A stretch of DNA of 64,000 bases from contig JACDOE010000001.1 in assembly GCA_017656255.1 (NCBI GenBank), forward strand, positions 561,205-625,204, written 5' to 3'. The DNA comes from Bacillaceae bacterium (GTDB taxonomy: Bacteria; Bacillota; Bacilli; JACDOE01). Below the pieces are notes generated by a model. It was not told where the DNA came from, ran no database searches, and worked only from the letters and a program-made list of their open reading frames with translations. The translations under genes and the position numbers were made by a program. Below are positions 1 to 7,790 of the stretch, piece after piece. Positions within the stretch are counted from its first letter, which is position 1; the number at the start of each line of letters is the position of its first letter.

Positions 1-416
1 ATAATAAGTGCATTGCTTCCCTTCTTCATGACCCGTTTCATTTCATTCAATACGCGAGACAAGTCCCCGGTTTCATGAAGGATAAGGGAAGCAATCACTT
101 TGTCCACACATTGAGCCTCAAGGGGAATGTTCTCCATTTCGCCCTGTATCAGATCAATGTTGGAGATGTTTTGTTGTTTCATTTTTTCTTTAAGTATGTC
201 CAGCATTCTGGGTTCCACATCAAGCGCATAGACCGTTTCTCCGGTCATTCCGGCGGCGGGAATCGAGAAATAACCGGTCCCCGCACCCAGATCCAGAACA
301 CAATCTCCGGATGAGATTCCTAATTCCTGCAGAATCTGCTCAGGAGGTAGAACTTTTCTTCTCTCCGGATTGTCCAGCTTGTGGGCGTGTTCGGGATTAA
401 ATCGGTGACCTGGCAA
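1..416 (-). CDS. class I SAM-dependent methyltransferase, partial (3' end outside window)
   Basis: The reading frame on the minus strand starts at a TTG at 416, a few bases after a strong AAGGAGGG ribosome site, and stays open to the window edge, so the C-terminus is missing. The visible part carries the SAM-binding motif I VLDLGAGTGYFSIP at about residues 40-53, then an acidic residue after the second strand (YALDVEPRML) and the later VIASLILHE strand. This is the UbiE/Methyltransf_11 type of fold. The substrate cannot be told. It follows the CstR-type repressor gene by 26 bases and probably belongs to the same sulfur-stress transcript. The call of methyltransferase is firm; the role in thiol or sulfide chemistry is inference. 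Confidence 0.8.
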   Translation of the reverse strand, partial: MPGHRFNPEHAHKLDNPERRKVLPPEQILQELGISSGDCVLDLGAGTGYFSIPAAGMTGETVYALDVEPRMLDILKEKMKQQNISNIDLIQGEMENIPLEAQCVDKVIASLILHETGDLSRVLNEMKRVMKKGSNALI

Positions 417-442
417 ACAAGACCCTCCTTCTCATTATTCCA

Positions 443-703
443 TTACCGGCTTTTGACCAGTAAGTTAATGGCTTCCTTAACGACTTTATCTGTATCGCCG
501 CCGCTTTCCATTTCCTGAATAATGCACTGTTCCATGTTGGAAGCAACAATATAGGCAATGGTACGGTCAACCGCGTTGCGAATTGCAGAAAGTTGACTGA
601 CAACATCTTTACAGTTTTTATTATCATCCATCATCCGCAGTACCCCGCGGGTCTGACCTTCAATACGCTTAAGACGGTTTTTAATTTCATCTGCGTATTC
701 CAT
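443..703 (-). CDS. cstR: CstR-type persulfide-sensing repressor (CsoR family)
   Basis: An 86-residue all-helical CsoR/RcnR-family DNA-binding protein. It opens with the family hallmark RLKRIEGQTRGVLRMM. Two cysteines are present, C31 and C60, and the residue after C60 is isoleucine. Copper-sensing CsoR needs a Cys-His-Cys set, with a His next to the position of the second helix cysteine pair. A Cys31/Cys60 pair without the His is the signature of CstR, which forms inter-subunit di- to tetrasulfide bridges when exposed to persulfides and then leaves the DNA. The surrounding genes (thioredoxin, rhodaneses, TusA, persulfide dioxygenase) fit this reading. It is encoded near the end of the operon that it probably represses through the operator at 1546-1563. 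Confidence 0.88.
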   Translation of the reverse strand: MEYADEIKNRLKRIEGQTRGVLRMMDDNKNCKDVVSQLSAIRNAVDRTIAYIVASNMEQCIIQEMESGGDTDKVVKEAINLLVKSR

Positions 704-752
704 CAGGATTCCCCCCTCTCTCCTTATGCCATCAAAAAGTAAGCTATGACTA

Positions 753-1139
753 TTATTTAACAGTTTTACCTTTCCAGGTCAAGATGCCACCTGCCAGATG
801 GGATAATTTCGCCGGATTTTTTTTGCTCACAATTCGGGCGGCCTGTTTGCTTCTCATCCCGCTTCGACAGTAAAGAATCACTTCTTTATCCTCCGGAATC
901 TCGTCCAGACGCGTTTTGATCTGGGAAAGCGGGATGTTTTTGGCTCCCGGTATGTGACCGGATTTAAATTCATTCGGTTCTCTGACATCGATCAGGACCT
1001 TATCTTTTTTGTTTTTTAGACGTTCCGCCAGCTGGTCGCTGTTCAGATTTTCCAGATTACCCACAGGTGCCAGCCGTTTATAAAGGAACCAGAAAATTAA
1101 AGCAATCAGGATTATATTTAGAATTGTATTGAATTCCAT
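753..1139 (-). CDS. membrane-anchored rhodanese-like sulfurtransferase
   Basis: 128 residues: an N-terminal hydrophobic segment at residues 6-20 followed by a single rhodanese domain. The active-site loop is CRSGMRS with the catalytic cysteine at position 91, preceded by the usual DVREPNEFKSGHIPGA strand and loop. It would carry sulfane sulfur as a cysteine persulfide at the cytoplasmic face of the membrane. It lies between trxA (39 bases upstream) and the cstR gene (49 bases downstream) and should be co-transcribed with both. The donor and acceptor are not visible from sequence; the neighbourhood suggests persulfide handling rather than cyanide detoxification. Confidence 0.88.
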   Translation of the reverse strand: MEFNTILNIILIALIFWFLYKRLAPVGNLENLNSDQLAERLKNKKDKVLIDVREPNEFKSGHIPGAKNIPLSQIKTRLDEIPEDKEVILYCRSGMRSKQAARIVSKKNPAKLSHLAGGILTWKGKTVK

Positions 1140-1178
1140 TTAGAGAATCAATCTCCTTTAAGCCGTATAGTCTAAGAT

Positions 1179-1499
1179 TTACGAAACGTTTTGTTCAATC
1201 ATTTGTTTCAGCATTTCCTTCGGCTGAACACCAACGATAGTCTGCACTTCGTTTCCATTTTTAAACAGTTTCATGGTCGGAATACCCATAATACCATGGT
1301 TACCGGCCGTTACCGGATTTTCATCGACGTTTAATTTGGCGATGGTCACCTGATCACCGATTTCCTGATTAATTTCTTCCAGAATGGGTCCTAAAATCTG
1401 GCAGGGTCCACACCACGGGGCCCAGAAATCCACCAGTACAAGCTCTTCCTTTTGAACGACATCATTAAAATTCTGGTCTGTTACATTTACAATAGCCAT
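1179..1499 (-). CDS. trxA: thioredoxin
   Basis: A 106-residue classical thioredoxin with the WCGPC active site, cysteines at 30 and 33, and the cis-proline segment GIPTMKLF. It reduces disulfides and also protein persulfides. It is the first gene after the CsoR-type operator at 1546-1563 and is followed by rhodanese and cstR genes, so this copy is probably dedicated to releasing sulfide from persulfidated partners and not the housekeeping TrxA. The start is ATG with GGAGAGAG upstream. Family assignment is certain; the specialised role is an inference from position. Confidence 0.92.
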   Translation of the reverse strand: MAIVNVTDQNFNDVVQKEELVLVDFWAPWCGPCQILGPILEEINQEIGDQVTIAKLNVDENPVTAGNHGIMGIPTMKLFKNGNEVQTIVGVQPKEMLKQMIEQNVS

Positions 1500-1545
1500 A
1501 CAGCCTCTCTCCTTTATTTTTTAAATATGGTTTTTAATAGATACT

Positions 1546-1563
1546 TATACCCCTAGGAGTATA
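1546..1563. promoter_or_regulatory. CsoR/CstR-type operator
   Basis: The 18-base element TATACCCCTAGGAGTATA is an almost perfect palindrome with one mismatched pair, and it matches the CsoR-family operator pattern TATACCCC-TR-GGGGTATA closely. It lies 47 bases upstream of the thioredoxin start, in the only sizeable gap of the sulfur gene group, and so probably controls trxA-rhodanese-cstR-methyltransferase. I did not find a second copy in front of the TusA-rhodanese gene at 4064. Confidence 0.75.
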
Positions 1564-1602
1564 TTACAACATCCCTGTTTTTTTTGCAAGTTTTATACAA
1601 AT

Positions 1603-1630
1603 AAGCCTTAGGAACAAGGACCTAAGGCTT
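1603..1630 (-). terminator. hairpin between the TusA gene and the thioredoxin operon
   Basis: AAGCCTTAGG at 1603-1612 pairs perfectly with CCTAAGGCTT at 1621-1630 around an 8-base loop. It follows the stop of the upstream operon on the minus strand. The T-run after it is poor (ATTTGTATAAAA), so termination may be partial and let some transcription reach the thioredoxin genes. Confidence 0.5.
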
Positions 1631-1646
1631 TCAAATCTTAAACCAG

Positions 1647-1880
1647 TCAGCTTTTTTTCACAAAGAAATGGAATTCATCATCGTGTTCGGTGACATCGAG
1701 AAGTTTATTACCCGTCCGATTTACCCAGGCTTCAAAATCTTTTAAAGCCCCTTTATCTGTGGCGATCAGTTCCATCACTTTTCCGGATGCCATTTCGTCA
1801 ATGGCCTTTTTACCTCGTACAACCGGCATTGGACAAGCAAGTCCTCTTGCATCCACGACCTTATCAACGCGAACGTCCAT
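1647..1880 (-). CDS. yrkI: TusA/SirA-family sulfur carrier protein (YrkI-like)
   Basis: A single TusA domain of 77 residues with the ACPMP signature; the cysteine, residue 16 from the chosen start, would carry persulfide sulfur. An upstream GTG at 1889 is in frame, but the ATG at 1880 has the better distance from AAAAGGGGTG. It follows the rhodanese-dioxygenase gene with a 15-base gap, as yrkI follows yrkH in B. subtilis. It presumably accepts sulfur from the rhodanese domains of the same operon. Confidence 0.88.
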   Translation of the reverse strand: MDVRVDKVVDARGLACPMPVVRGKKAIDEMASGKVMELIATDKGALKDFEAWVNRTGNKLLDVTEHDDEFHFFVKKS

Positions 1881-1895
1881 GTTACACACCCCTTT

Positions 1896-3056
1896 TTATT
1901 GTGTGGTGTGATGGACGGCGCAGCGGTTCGGACCGATTTCAAGTTCGTCCGCTTTTTCCTGGCTGACCTGTTTCTGCCCCCGATTGATCGCAACAATGTC
2001 TTCAAAGTTCGGAGGCTTGGTCGTATTCGCTGCTCCCGCCACATACTCCGTAAATTCTTCTTTTGTTGCATTTTGCATAATCTGATTGCTTTGACGAATG
2101 TCTCCCAACAGGGCACTCACAATGCCACGGTCATTAATTTCCTGTATATCAGCATAGTGCGCCGGAAGCACCAGAATACCATCCGCCAGTTCGGAGATTT
2201 TACCGAAAATGGTTTCGTACAGATCAAGCGCCCATTCACGTGCTTTTCCGCCGAGGTCCGGTCGCCCCAATCCGCCTACAAAGATGGTATCGCCGGAAAG
2301 CAGATATTTGTCGTTGAGTAAAAAGGAGACACTCCCTGGCGTATGGCCCGGTGTTTTAATCGCAATAACTTCAACGTTTATGTTTCCAAATTGAATGTTA
2401 TCATGTTGTTCCAGCGGTTCATACTCATATCCGGGATTTTCACCCATAAATTCACTCGAGTTGATATAGTAGGTTGCTCCGGTTTCTTTTGAAATAGCCG
2501 GCGCACCGGAAATATGGTCGGCATGCAGATGTGAGTCCATAATGGTGGTAATGGGGGCATTTTCTTTTTCCGACAATTCAAGGTAAATGTCTATATGCTG
2601 GTTGGGGTCTACCACCATCGCTTTACCGTCAGATACCACAAAATAAGACAGGCAACCTTTGGAAAGGCGGTTGACCTGTATAATTTTCATTTTTTCATCA
2701 ACGGCGACAGTGGTCGGATAATAAAAACGGCTCCATGCCAGCATACCGCCTTCCAGACTATATACTTTATAACCCCGTTCCTGAAGCGTTTCGGCTACCA
2801 TTTCCGAGGATCCACCCTTGGCACAGACAACAATAATTTCTTTATCTTTGGGCAATTTTTGTTCATTTACTTCGATCTGGTCTTCATCAAGAAAATCAAA
2901 ATATGGAACATTTATCGATTCAACTGTTTTTCCTTCGATTTTCCAGTCATTATACTCGTCTTCGTTACGAACATCGAGAATGACCAGGTCTTCCCCGGAT
3001 TTCATTTTTTCATACAATGCATTCGTCGTCATTAAACGTACGTCTGCCACTTTCAA
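1896..3056 (-). CDS. yrkH: rhodanese / persulfide dioxygenase-like metallo-beta-lactamase fusion (YrkH/CstB-like)
   Basis: 386 residues in two parts. Residues 1-110 form a rhodanese domain with the cysteine loop CAKGGSS (C78). Residues 125-386 form an ETHE1/CstB-type metallo-beta-lactamase domain with HLHADH metal ligands at 176-181, GHTPGSVSF and SGDTIFVGG. ETHE1 enzymes oxidise glutathione or other low-molecular-weight persulfides to sulfite using O2 and Fe(II). Here the rhodanese is N-terminal, whereas staphylococcal CstB carries it at the C-terminus; YrkH of B. subtilis has this N-terminal order. It sits between the DsrE and TusA genes. The persulfide substrate is inferred from the family and the neighbours. 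Confidence 0.87.
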   Translation of the reverse strand: MKVADVRLMTTNALYEKMKSGEDLVILDVRNEDEYNDWKIEGKTVESINVPYFDFLDEDQIEVNEQKLPKDKEIIVVCAKGGSSEMVAETLQERGYKVYSLEGGMLAWSRFYYPTTVAVDEKMKIIQVNRLSKGCLSYFVVSDGKAMVVDPNQHIDIYLELSEKENAPITTIMDSHLHADHISGAPAISKETGATYYINSSEFMGENPGYEYEPLEQHDNIQFGNINVEVIAIKTPGHTPGSVSFLLNDKYLLSGDTIFVGGLGRPDLGGKAREWALDLYETIFGKISELADGILVLPAHYADIQEINDRGIVSALLGDIRQSNQIMQNATKEEFTEYVAGAANTTKPPNFEDIVAINRGQKQVSQEKADELEIGPNRCAVHHTTQ

Positions 3057-3074
3057 TTCCTCCTTTCTTCATGA

Positions 3075-3467
3075 CTAGAACGTAACGGTAACATCGGCAT
3101 CAAAGGCGAAGTCAAGGAATGTGGCGGCTCCACCCACTTCGATACCTTCAACAAAATCTTCCTCTTTCAGCCCCACAACATCCATGGTCATCTGACAGCC
3201 GATCATTTTGACACCACTTTCCCTGGCAACTTCAATCAACTCACCAACAGAGGGGACACCGGCCCGCTTGAATCCCTCGGCATACTGCTCCTTGCCGGGA
3301 GCAAGCTGCAACATGTTTTCGGCGTCTTTATGAATAATGGATAAGGCATCAAAGGTGAAAAAAATGGCGACCTGAGCGTCGGTGGCGGCTGCGGCTGTCG
3401 CGATGTTCAATGTTTTATATGCTGTCTCAAGCCCGCCATTACTGGCAATAATCGCAACTTTACGCAT
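3075..3467 (-). CDS. yrkE: DsrE/DsrF-like sulfur relay protein (YrkE-like)
   Basis: A 130-residue DsrE-family protein. It has the N-terminal Rossmann-like strand VAIIASNGG, an internal FFTFDAL segment, and one conserved cysteine at position 91 in VKMIGCQMTMD, which is the likely persulfide carrier. The gene lies between TusA-rhodanese (12-base gap) and the rhodanese-dioxygenase gene (18-base gap). The set DsrE, TusA and rhodanese recurs in sulfur-trafficking operons, where DsrE passes sulfur between TusA and rhodanese proteins. The start ATG has GGAGTGAG upstream. Confidence 0.87.
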   Translation of the reverse strand: MRKVAIIASNGGLETAYKTLNIATAAAATDAQVAIFFTFDALSIIHKDAENMLQLAPGKEQYAEGFKRAGVPSVGELIEVARESGVKMIGCQMTMDVVGLKEEDFVEGIEVGGAATFLDFAFDADVTVTF

Positions 3468-3479
3468 TATCTCACTCCT

Positions 3480-4064
3480 CTAGGATTCGATTTTATTTAT
3501 TTTTCCTTTCCACTTAGACATCCCCGGCGTGACGTTAAAAGTTTTATCGAAACCTTTCTCAGTCAGGATCTGACAGGCAAGGTCACTGCGATTTCCGGTC
3601 TGGCAGACCACGTAAACTTCCTTACCCGGATCGATTTCACTTATTTTTTCTTCCAATTCACCAAGAGGGATCGATCTGGCACCGGGAATATGGCCAAAAG
3701 CATATTCAGCCGGCTCCCGTACATCCACGATCTGTACTTCGGGATCATCGAGCTTTCGCTCCAGCTCTTCATTGGAGATGACATGCGGATGTCGCGTCTC
3801 ATGACGCTCTGCTCCCCCGTCTGATTTGCGGATGTAATGTTTGATGATCCCATCTTCTTCAACATGCCCCAGATACTGCTGCCCGGCCCTGTCTGACCAT
3901 GCTTTCAGATCAGCCAGAGAACCCCTGTCAGTGGCCTGCACTTCCAGAACCTGACCGGGTTCCATGTCTTCCATCGTTTTTTTGGTACGGACGACCGGCA
4001 TGGGGCAACCTGCGCCGATACAGTCCAGGGTTTCATCTGCATCGAATGAAATGGCATGGCTCAT
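3480..4064 (-). CDS. yrkF: TusA-rhodanese fusion sulfurtransferase (YrkF/CstA-like)
   Basis: 194 residues: an N-terminal TusA domain (residues 10-80) with GCPMP, cysteine 20, then a short linker and a rhodanese domain (95-190) with active-site loop CQTGNRS, cysteine 154. Both cysteines are kept, so both halves should transfer sulfur. CstA of Staphylococcus has the same TusA-rhodanese head plus a further domain that is absent here; YrkF of B. subtilis has this two-domain form. It is the first gene of the minus-strand sulfur operon and has an AAGGAGGG ribosome site. No CsoR-type operator is seen in its upstream gap. Confidence 0.88.
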   Translation of the reverse strand: MSHAISFDADETLDCIGAGCPMPVVRTKKTMEDMEPGQVLEVQATDRGSLADLKAWSDRAGQQYLGHVEEDGIIKHYIRKSDGGAERHETRHPHVISNEELERKLDDPEVQIVDVREPAEYAFGHIPGARSIPLGELEEKISEIDPGKEVYVVCQTGNRSDLACQILTEKGFDKTFNVTPGMSKWKGKINKIES

Positions 4065-4154
4065 GTGTGTTTCCCTCCTTAATCCATATCTTGTCCATGC
4101 GCAATCAATTTACTTTCGGAACATGATGGAATTCGTGATAAAATAAGAAGGGAA

Positions 4155-5159
4155 ATGAAACAACAGGGGTTGATCAGGTTGAGTCAGAAGGATCAGGAAA
4201 AAACATGCGAGGTTCCTCCCGAAATTGAGATGCATATCGATTCCTTTCTGGGGCAGTTGTCCAACGCCGGGAGAGCTGAGAAAACGATCCAGGCGTATCA
4301 CCAGGATCTGAAAATTTTTTTCGAATGGTTACTGAGCCATTATCCATCCATTCGTTCCATTCATGATATTACTCGGCCGCAGATACACCATTTTTTCGGA
4401 TATCTGGACCGGACCCGCGGAAATTCCTACTCGACCCGCAAACGCCGTATTTCTTCGCTCGGATTGTTCTTCGAAACCCTGGTCCATGATCGGGTCCTGG
4501 ATGCCCAGGAGAACCCGTTTCCGGATTTTAAACAGCATCCGATCAAACAGAAAAACCTGAGCAAGGACCAGCCCGTGGTTTATCTGGAATATGAAGAAAT
4601 GCTGACCTTTATGAATTCAGTCTTCAAGCGGGACGACAAGAAAGGCGGGCGCAAGGATTGGATGAAAGCAAGAGATATCTGCCTGTTCGACCTACTTTTG
4701 TCGACAGGACTTCGCATCAGTGAACTGTGCAGTCTCACCGTTGAAAACGGCCATGATGTGATCGTCAAGAACCTGCTGGGTGTTGTGGGAAAAGGAAACA
4801 AGTATCGTCCCATTCCCATCTCCAAAGAAACGCATCTGGAACGATTGCGTGATTATTTAAACAAACGGCCGGCTGAGGCTGAAACCGATGCCCTGTTTCT
4901 GACCAAGTCCCTTAAACCCATGCAGCCACGGGATATACAGTATTTAATCAAGACATACAGTAAAAGAAGTAACATACATAAAAATATAACGCCGCACAAG
5001 TTGCGCCATACGTTTGCTTCATTATTGATAAAAAATGATGTGGACATTCGAAAAATTCAGCTGCTTCTGGGTCATGCCAGTATCTCCACAACCCAGATTT
5101 ATACGCATATCAACATCCAGGACCAGCGCGATGCCATTGACAAGTTGCCGGAATGGTAA
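4155..5159 (+). CDS. XerC/D-like tyrosine recombinase
   Basis: 334 residues. The N-terminal half is the SAM-like core-binding domain (residues 25-115). The catalytic half has the full active-site set: Arg in LSTGLRISELCSL, Lys in VGKGNKYRPIPI, HKLRHTFA, the second His in LLGHASISTTQ, and the nucleophile Tyr in IYTHI. It therefore looks active. The first ATG at 4155 is only two bases after AGAAGGG; a TTG at 4179, nine bases after AGGGG, may be the real start. It stands alone between the sulfur operon and ddl, with no phage or integron genes nearby, so it resembles chromosomal recombinases more than an element integrase. Its target site is not visible. Confidence 0.87.
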   Translation: MKQQGLIRLSQKDQEKTCEVPPEIEMHIDSFLGQLSNAGRAEKTIQAYHQDLKIFFEWLLSHYPSIRSIHDITRPQIHHFFGYLDRTRGNSYSTRKRRISSLGLFFETLVHDRVLDAQENPFPDFKQHPIKQKNLSKDQPVVYLEYEEMLTFMNSVFKRDDKKGGRKDWMKARDICLFDLLLSTGLRISELCSLTVENGHDVIVKNLLGVVGKGNKYRPIPISKETHLERLRDYLNKRPAEAETDALFLTKSLKPMQPRDIQYLIKTYSKRSNIHKNITPHKLRHTFASLLIKNDVDIRKIQLLLGHASISTTQIYTHINIQDQRDAIDKLPEW

Positions 5160-5219
5160 ACTTCCGCACCTGCCTGGAATAGGATATTCATACCGAGGAT
5201 GAGAACTGGAGGAATAGCA

Positions 5220-6326
5220 TTGAGTAACAAAATCAAACTTCATGTTTTGTTCGGCGGCAAATCAGGTGAACACGAGGTATCCAAACAGACGGCAAAATCG
5301 GTGATGAATGCCGTTGATACGTCGAGATACGACATTCATCCTATTTATATTACCGAAGATGGGGCGTGGAAATCTCTCCCCCGTTTGTCGGAACTCGAAG
5401 ATATCAATTTGTTGATTGACCGGGTTCGGGAAGTGGCATCCGCTTCATTTTCGGATGAAGGTTTGTCAGTTCCCCAGCGATTGCTTCTAGAGAAGGCGGA
5501 AAACTCCACCGAAGTAATATTTCCCCTTTTACACGGCCCCAACGGAGAGGACGGCACGGTTCAGGGCCTTCTGGAACTGGCCAATCTTCCCTATGTGGGA
5601 GCCGGTGTGATGGCATCGGCTGTTGCGATGGATAAAGTAATGATGAAAACGGTGTTTGATCGGTACGGCCTGGAACAGGGGGATTATCTCTGGTATATCC
5701 GGAAAAAATGGCAAGAAAATCCGGAACCGATGTATCAGGAAGTAGAGCAGGTTCTCGGTTACCCCTGTTTTGTGAAACCCGCCAATCTGGGTTCCAGTGT
5801 GGGTATCAACAAGGCGCGTAACCGTGAAGAACTGGAGAAAGCGTTTCATGAAGCCTTTTTATACGACCGGAAAATTGTGGTGGAGGAATTTCTCGATGCC
5901 CGCGAGATCGAAATCGGAGTACTTGGCAATGATGACCCTGAGGTTTCGGTGGCAGGGGAAATCGTCCCTTCCGGAGAGTTTTATGATTACCGCTCCAAAT
6001 ATCAGGATGGTGACACGTCGCTCATCATCCCTGCAGCTATTATGGAGAAAACGTACCGGACCATCAGCGACATGGCGGTTCGGGCCTTTAAAGCCATTGA
6101 CGGATCTGGACTGGCGCGGGTTGATTTTTTTGTCTCCCGCGACGAAGATAAGGTATGGATCAATGAAGTCAATACAATGCCCGGGTTTACGCCTTACAGT
6201 ATGTATCCGTTGTTGTGGAAGCATTCGGGGCTTTCCTATCCGGAATTAATCGATCGTTTAATTGAGCTGGCCCTTGAGCGTTACCGGGAAAAGCAGGAAA
6301 ACAAGTACACCTTAGATGATAACTAG
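5220..6326 (+). CDS. ddl: D-alanine--D-alanine ligase
   Basis: ATP-grasp ligase joining two D-alanines for the peptidoglycan precursor, in the cytoplasm. Seen: [14 protein letters not shown] at the N-terminus, [16 protein letters not shown], the ATP-binding segment [15 protein letters not shown], the flexible loop around DYRSKYQDG, and the metal site [11 protein letters not shown] near the C-terminus. The TTG at 5220 is taken as start because GGAGG lies seven bases before it; the ATG 21 bases earlier lies upstream of that site. At 368 residues it belongs to the longer DdlA-like group. The Tyr-Lys in the omega loop region agrees with D-Ala rather than D-lactate use. A strong terminator follows at 6355. 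Confidence 0.94.
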   Translation: MSNKIKLHVLFGGKSGEHEVSKQTAKSVMNAVDTSRYDIHPIYITEDGAWKSLPRLSELEDINLLIDRVREVASASFSDEGLSVPQRLLLEKAENSTEVIFPLLHGPNGEDGTVQGLLELANLPYVGAGVMASAVAMDKVMMKTVFDRYGLEQGDYLWYIRKKWQENPEPMYQEVEQVLGYPCFVKPANLGSSVGINKARNREELEKAFHEAFLYDRKIVVEEFLDAREIEIGVLGNDDPEVSVAGEIVPSGEFYDYRSKYQDGDTSLIIPAAIMEKTYRTISDMAVRAFKAIDGSGLARVDFFVSRDEDKVWINEVNTMPGFTPYSMYPLLWKHSGLSYPELIDRLIELALERYREKQENKYTLDDN

Positions 6327-6354
6327 GAAGGCAGCGCAAAGCGTATCAAAGCAT

Positions 6355-6407
6355 AACCGATCCAAATCCTCTCTTTCGGACTGTTGAGGATTTTGGATCG
6401 GTTTTTT
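6355..6407 (+). terminator. rho-independent terminator after ddl
   Basis: AACCGATCC with AAATCCTC pairs to GAGGATTTT with GGATCGGTT, then a run of six T. It lies 29 bases after the ddl stop and also separates ddl from the convergent trpS. Confidence 0.88.
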
Positions 6408-6430
6408 GCACGGGTAATGTTGATTTCAGG

Positions 6431-7414
6431 TTATACACGATAAAGTCCCATCAAGTCTTTGACCCGTTCCATCGTTTCTTCTGCGATGACGGATACTTTC
6501 TCGGCTCCCTGACGAAGTACGTCCTCTACTCCCCCATCTTTTTCCCATCTGCGATAACGGTCCTGGATCTCGGAGATGCGATCCACGACCACTTCAGCAA
6601 GATCCTTTTTAAAGGCACCGTACCCGAGTCCCTGATACTTTTGCTCCAGTTCGGATACCGGTGTTTCAGACATCAGGCTGTAAATGGTAAGCAGGTTACT
6701 GATACCCGGTTTGTTCTCCGGATCGAACCGGACCTCATTTTCTGAATCGGTCACGGCCCGCATGATTTTTTTGTTAATGATCTTCGGTTCTTCCAGCAGA
6801 CCGATATAATTGTTGGGACTTTCAGCACTCTTGCTCATTTTTTTAGTCGGTTCATCGAGGGCCATGATTCTGGCACCGATCTCGTTGATCAAGGGTTCGG
6901 GGATGGTGAAGGCTTCGCCGTAACGGTTGTTAAAACGCTGTGCAATATCCCGGGTCAATTCCAGATGCTGCTTCTGATCTTCCCCCACCGGGACCACTTC
7001 CGTCTGGTAAAGGAGAATGTCGGCCGCCATCAAAACGGGATACGTATATAAACCGGCGGTCACCGTGTCTTTTCCCTGCCCTTTTTCCTTATACTGGGTC
7101 ATGCGGTTCAATTCTCCGACATGGGCCACACACTGCAGCAACCAGGCCAGTTCACTGTGGGCACTGACACTGGACTGGGTAAATATCGTGGTTTTTTCAG
7201 GATCCAGTCCGATGGCCAGGTAGAACAGGGCCAGTTCTCTGGTTTTGTTTCTAAGTTCCTCGGGATCACGGGGGACGGTGAGGGCGTGCAGGTCGACAAT
7301 ACAAAAAATGCTTTCATAATCATCCTGAAGATCGACAAACCGTTTCATCGCCCCCAGATAATTCCCCAGGTGAATGGTTCCTGTCGGCTGTACACCGGAA
7401 AATACACGTTTCAT
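6431..7414 (-). CDS. trpS: tryptophanyl-tRNA synthetase
   Basis: A class I aminoacyl-tRNA synthetase of 327 residues, the normal length for the bacterial TrpS type. The HIGH-equivalent motif is TIHLGN near residues 13-18 and the KMSKS loop is KKMSKSAESPNN at about residue 195. GEDQKQHLELTRDIAQRFN is the tryptophan/ATP pocket segment. It charges tRNA-Trp. Expression is set by the T-box leader directly upstream (7415-7755), which senses uncharged tRNA-Trp. The ATG at 7414 has AAGGAGG upstream. Confidence 0.96.
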   Translation of the reverse strand: MKRVFSGVQPTGTIHLGNYLGAMKRFVDLQDDYESIFCIVDLHALTVPRDPEELRNKTRELALFYLAIGLDPEKTTIFTQSSVSAHSELAWLLQCVAHVGELNRMTQYKEKGQGKDTVTAGLYTYPVLMAADILLYQTEVVPVGEDQKQHLELTRDIAQRFNNRYGEAFTIPEPLINEIGARIMALDEPTKKMSKSAESPNNYIGLLEEPKIINKKIMRAVTDSENEVRFDPENKPGISNLLTIYSLMSETPVSELEQKYQGLGYGAFKKDLAEVVVDRISEIQDRYRRWEKDGGVEDVLRQGAEKVSVIAEETMERVKDLMGLYRV

Positions 7415-7466
7415 GTTTCGTTTGACCTCCTTATATTATATTTGGATTATGCTAATGCAATGATGA

Positions 7467-7735
7467 AAATAAAAAACCCCCGTCCTGATTGCACAAGGGA
7501 CGAGGGACCGCGTTGCCACCCTAATTAGCCACGATGGACGTATGAGACGCCCGCTATGCATGGCTCACTTAAATCCGTAACGGGGATAGGCCGCCGGCAA
7601 CCTACTGAACAGATTAACATCTGCGGTTCGGTTCCGGTATTCCGAGGTCCATTCAGCAATGCTCCCGCACCGGTTTACACCTACCACCGGCTCTCTGCAG
7701 CGTTCGGCAATGCCTACTCTTCCTCTTCATCATAT
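7467..7735 (-). ncRNA. T-box riboswitch leader of trpS
   Basis: On the minus strand the T-box core GGGTGGCAACGCGG occupies 7521-7508, and its 3' side is followed by a terminator built from CCCTCGTCC and GGACGGGGG plus a T-run (about 7506-7471). The 5' part has the stem I landmark AGAGAGCCGGTGG. A TGG triplet at 7651-7649, inside GAATGGACC, is the likely tryptophan specifier codon. Uncharged tRNA-Trp would pair with it and with the T-box bulge, favouring the antiterminator and trpS expression. The 5' limit is approximate. Confidence 0.93.
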
Positions 7736-7761
7736 CATCCATATCCTTTTTCATGTCCTTT

Positions 7762-7790
7762 ATTTTACAGATTGAGGAGTCAGTTTGCAA
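7762..7790 (-). promoter_or_regulatory. sigma-A promoter for the trpS leader
   Basis: On the minus strand TTGCAA (7790-7785) and TAAAAT (7767-7762) are separated by exactly 17 bases and lead into the T-box RNA. The promoter overlaps the last codons of the upstream gene ending at 7780. Confidence 0.72.

Noticed and set aside
4155-5159. Tyrosine recombinase as evidence of an integrated element
   Set aside because: No phage, integron or plasmid genes, no tRNA and no flanking repeats are visible; it resembles a stand-alone chromosomal Xer-type protein.
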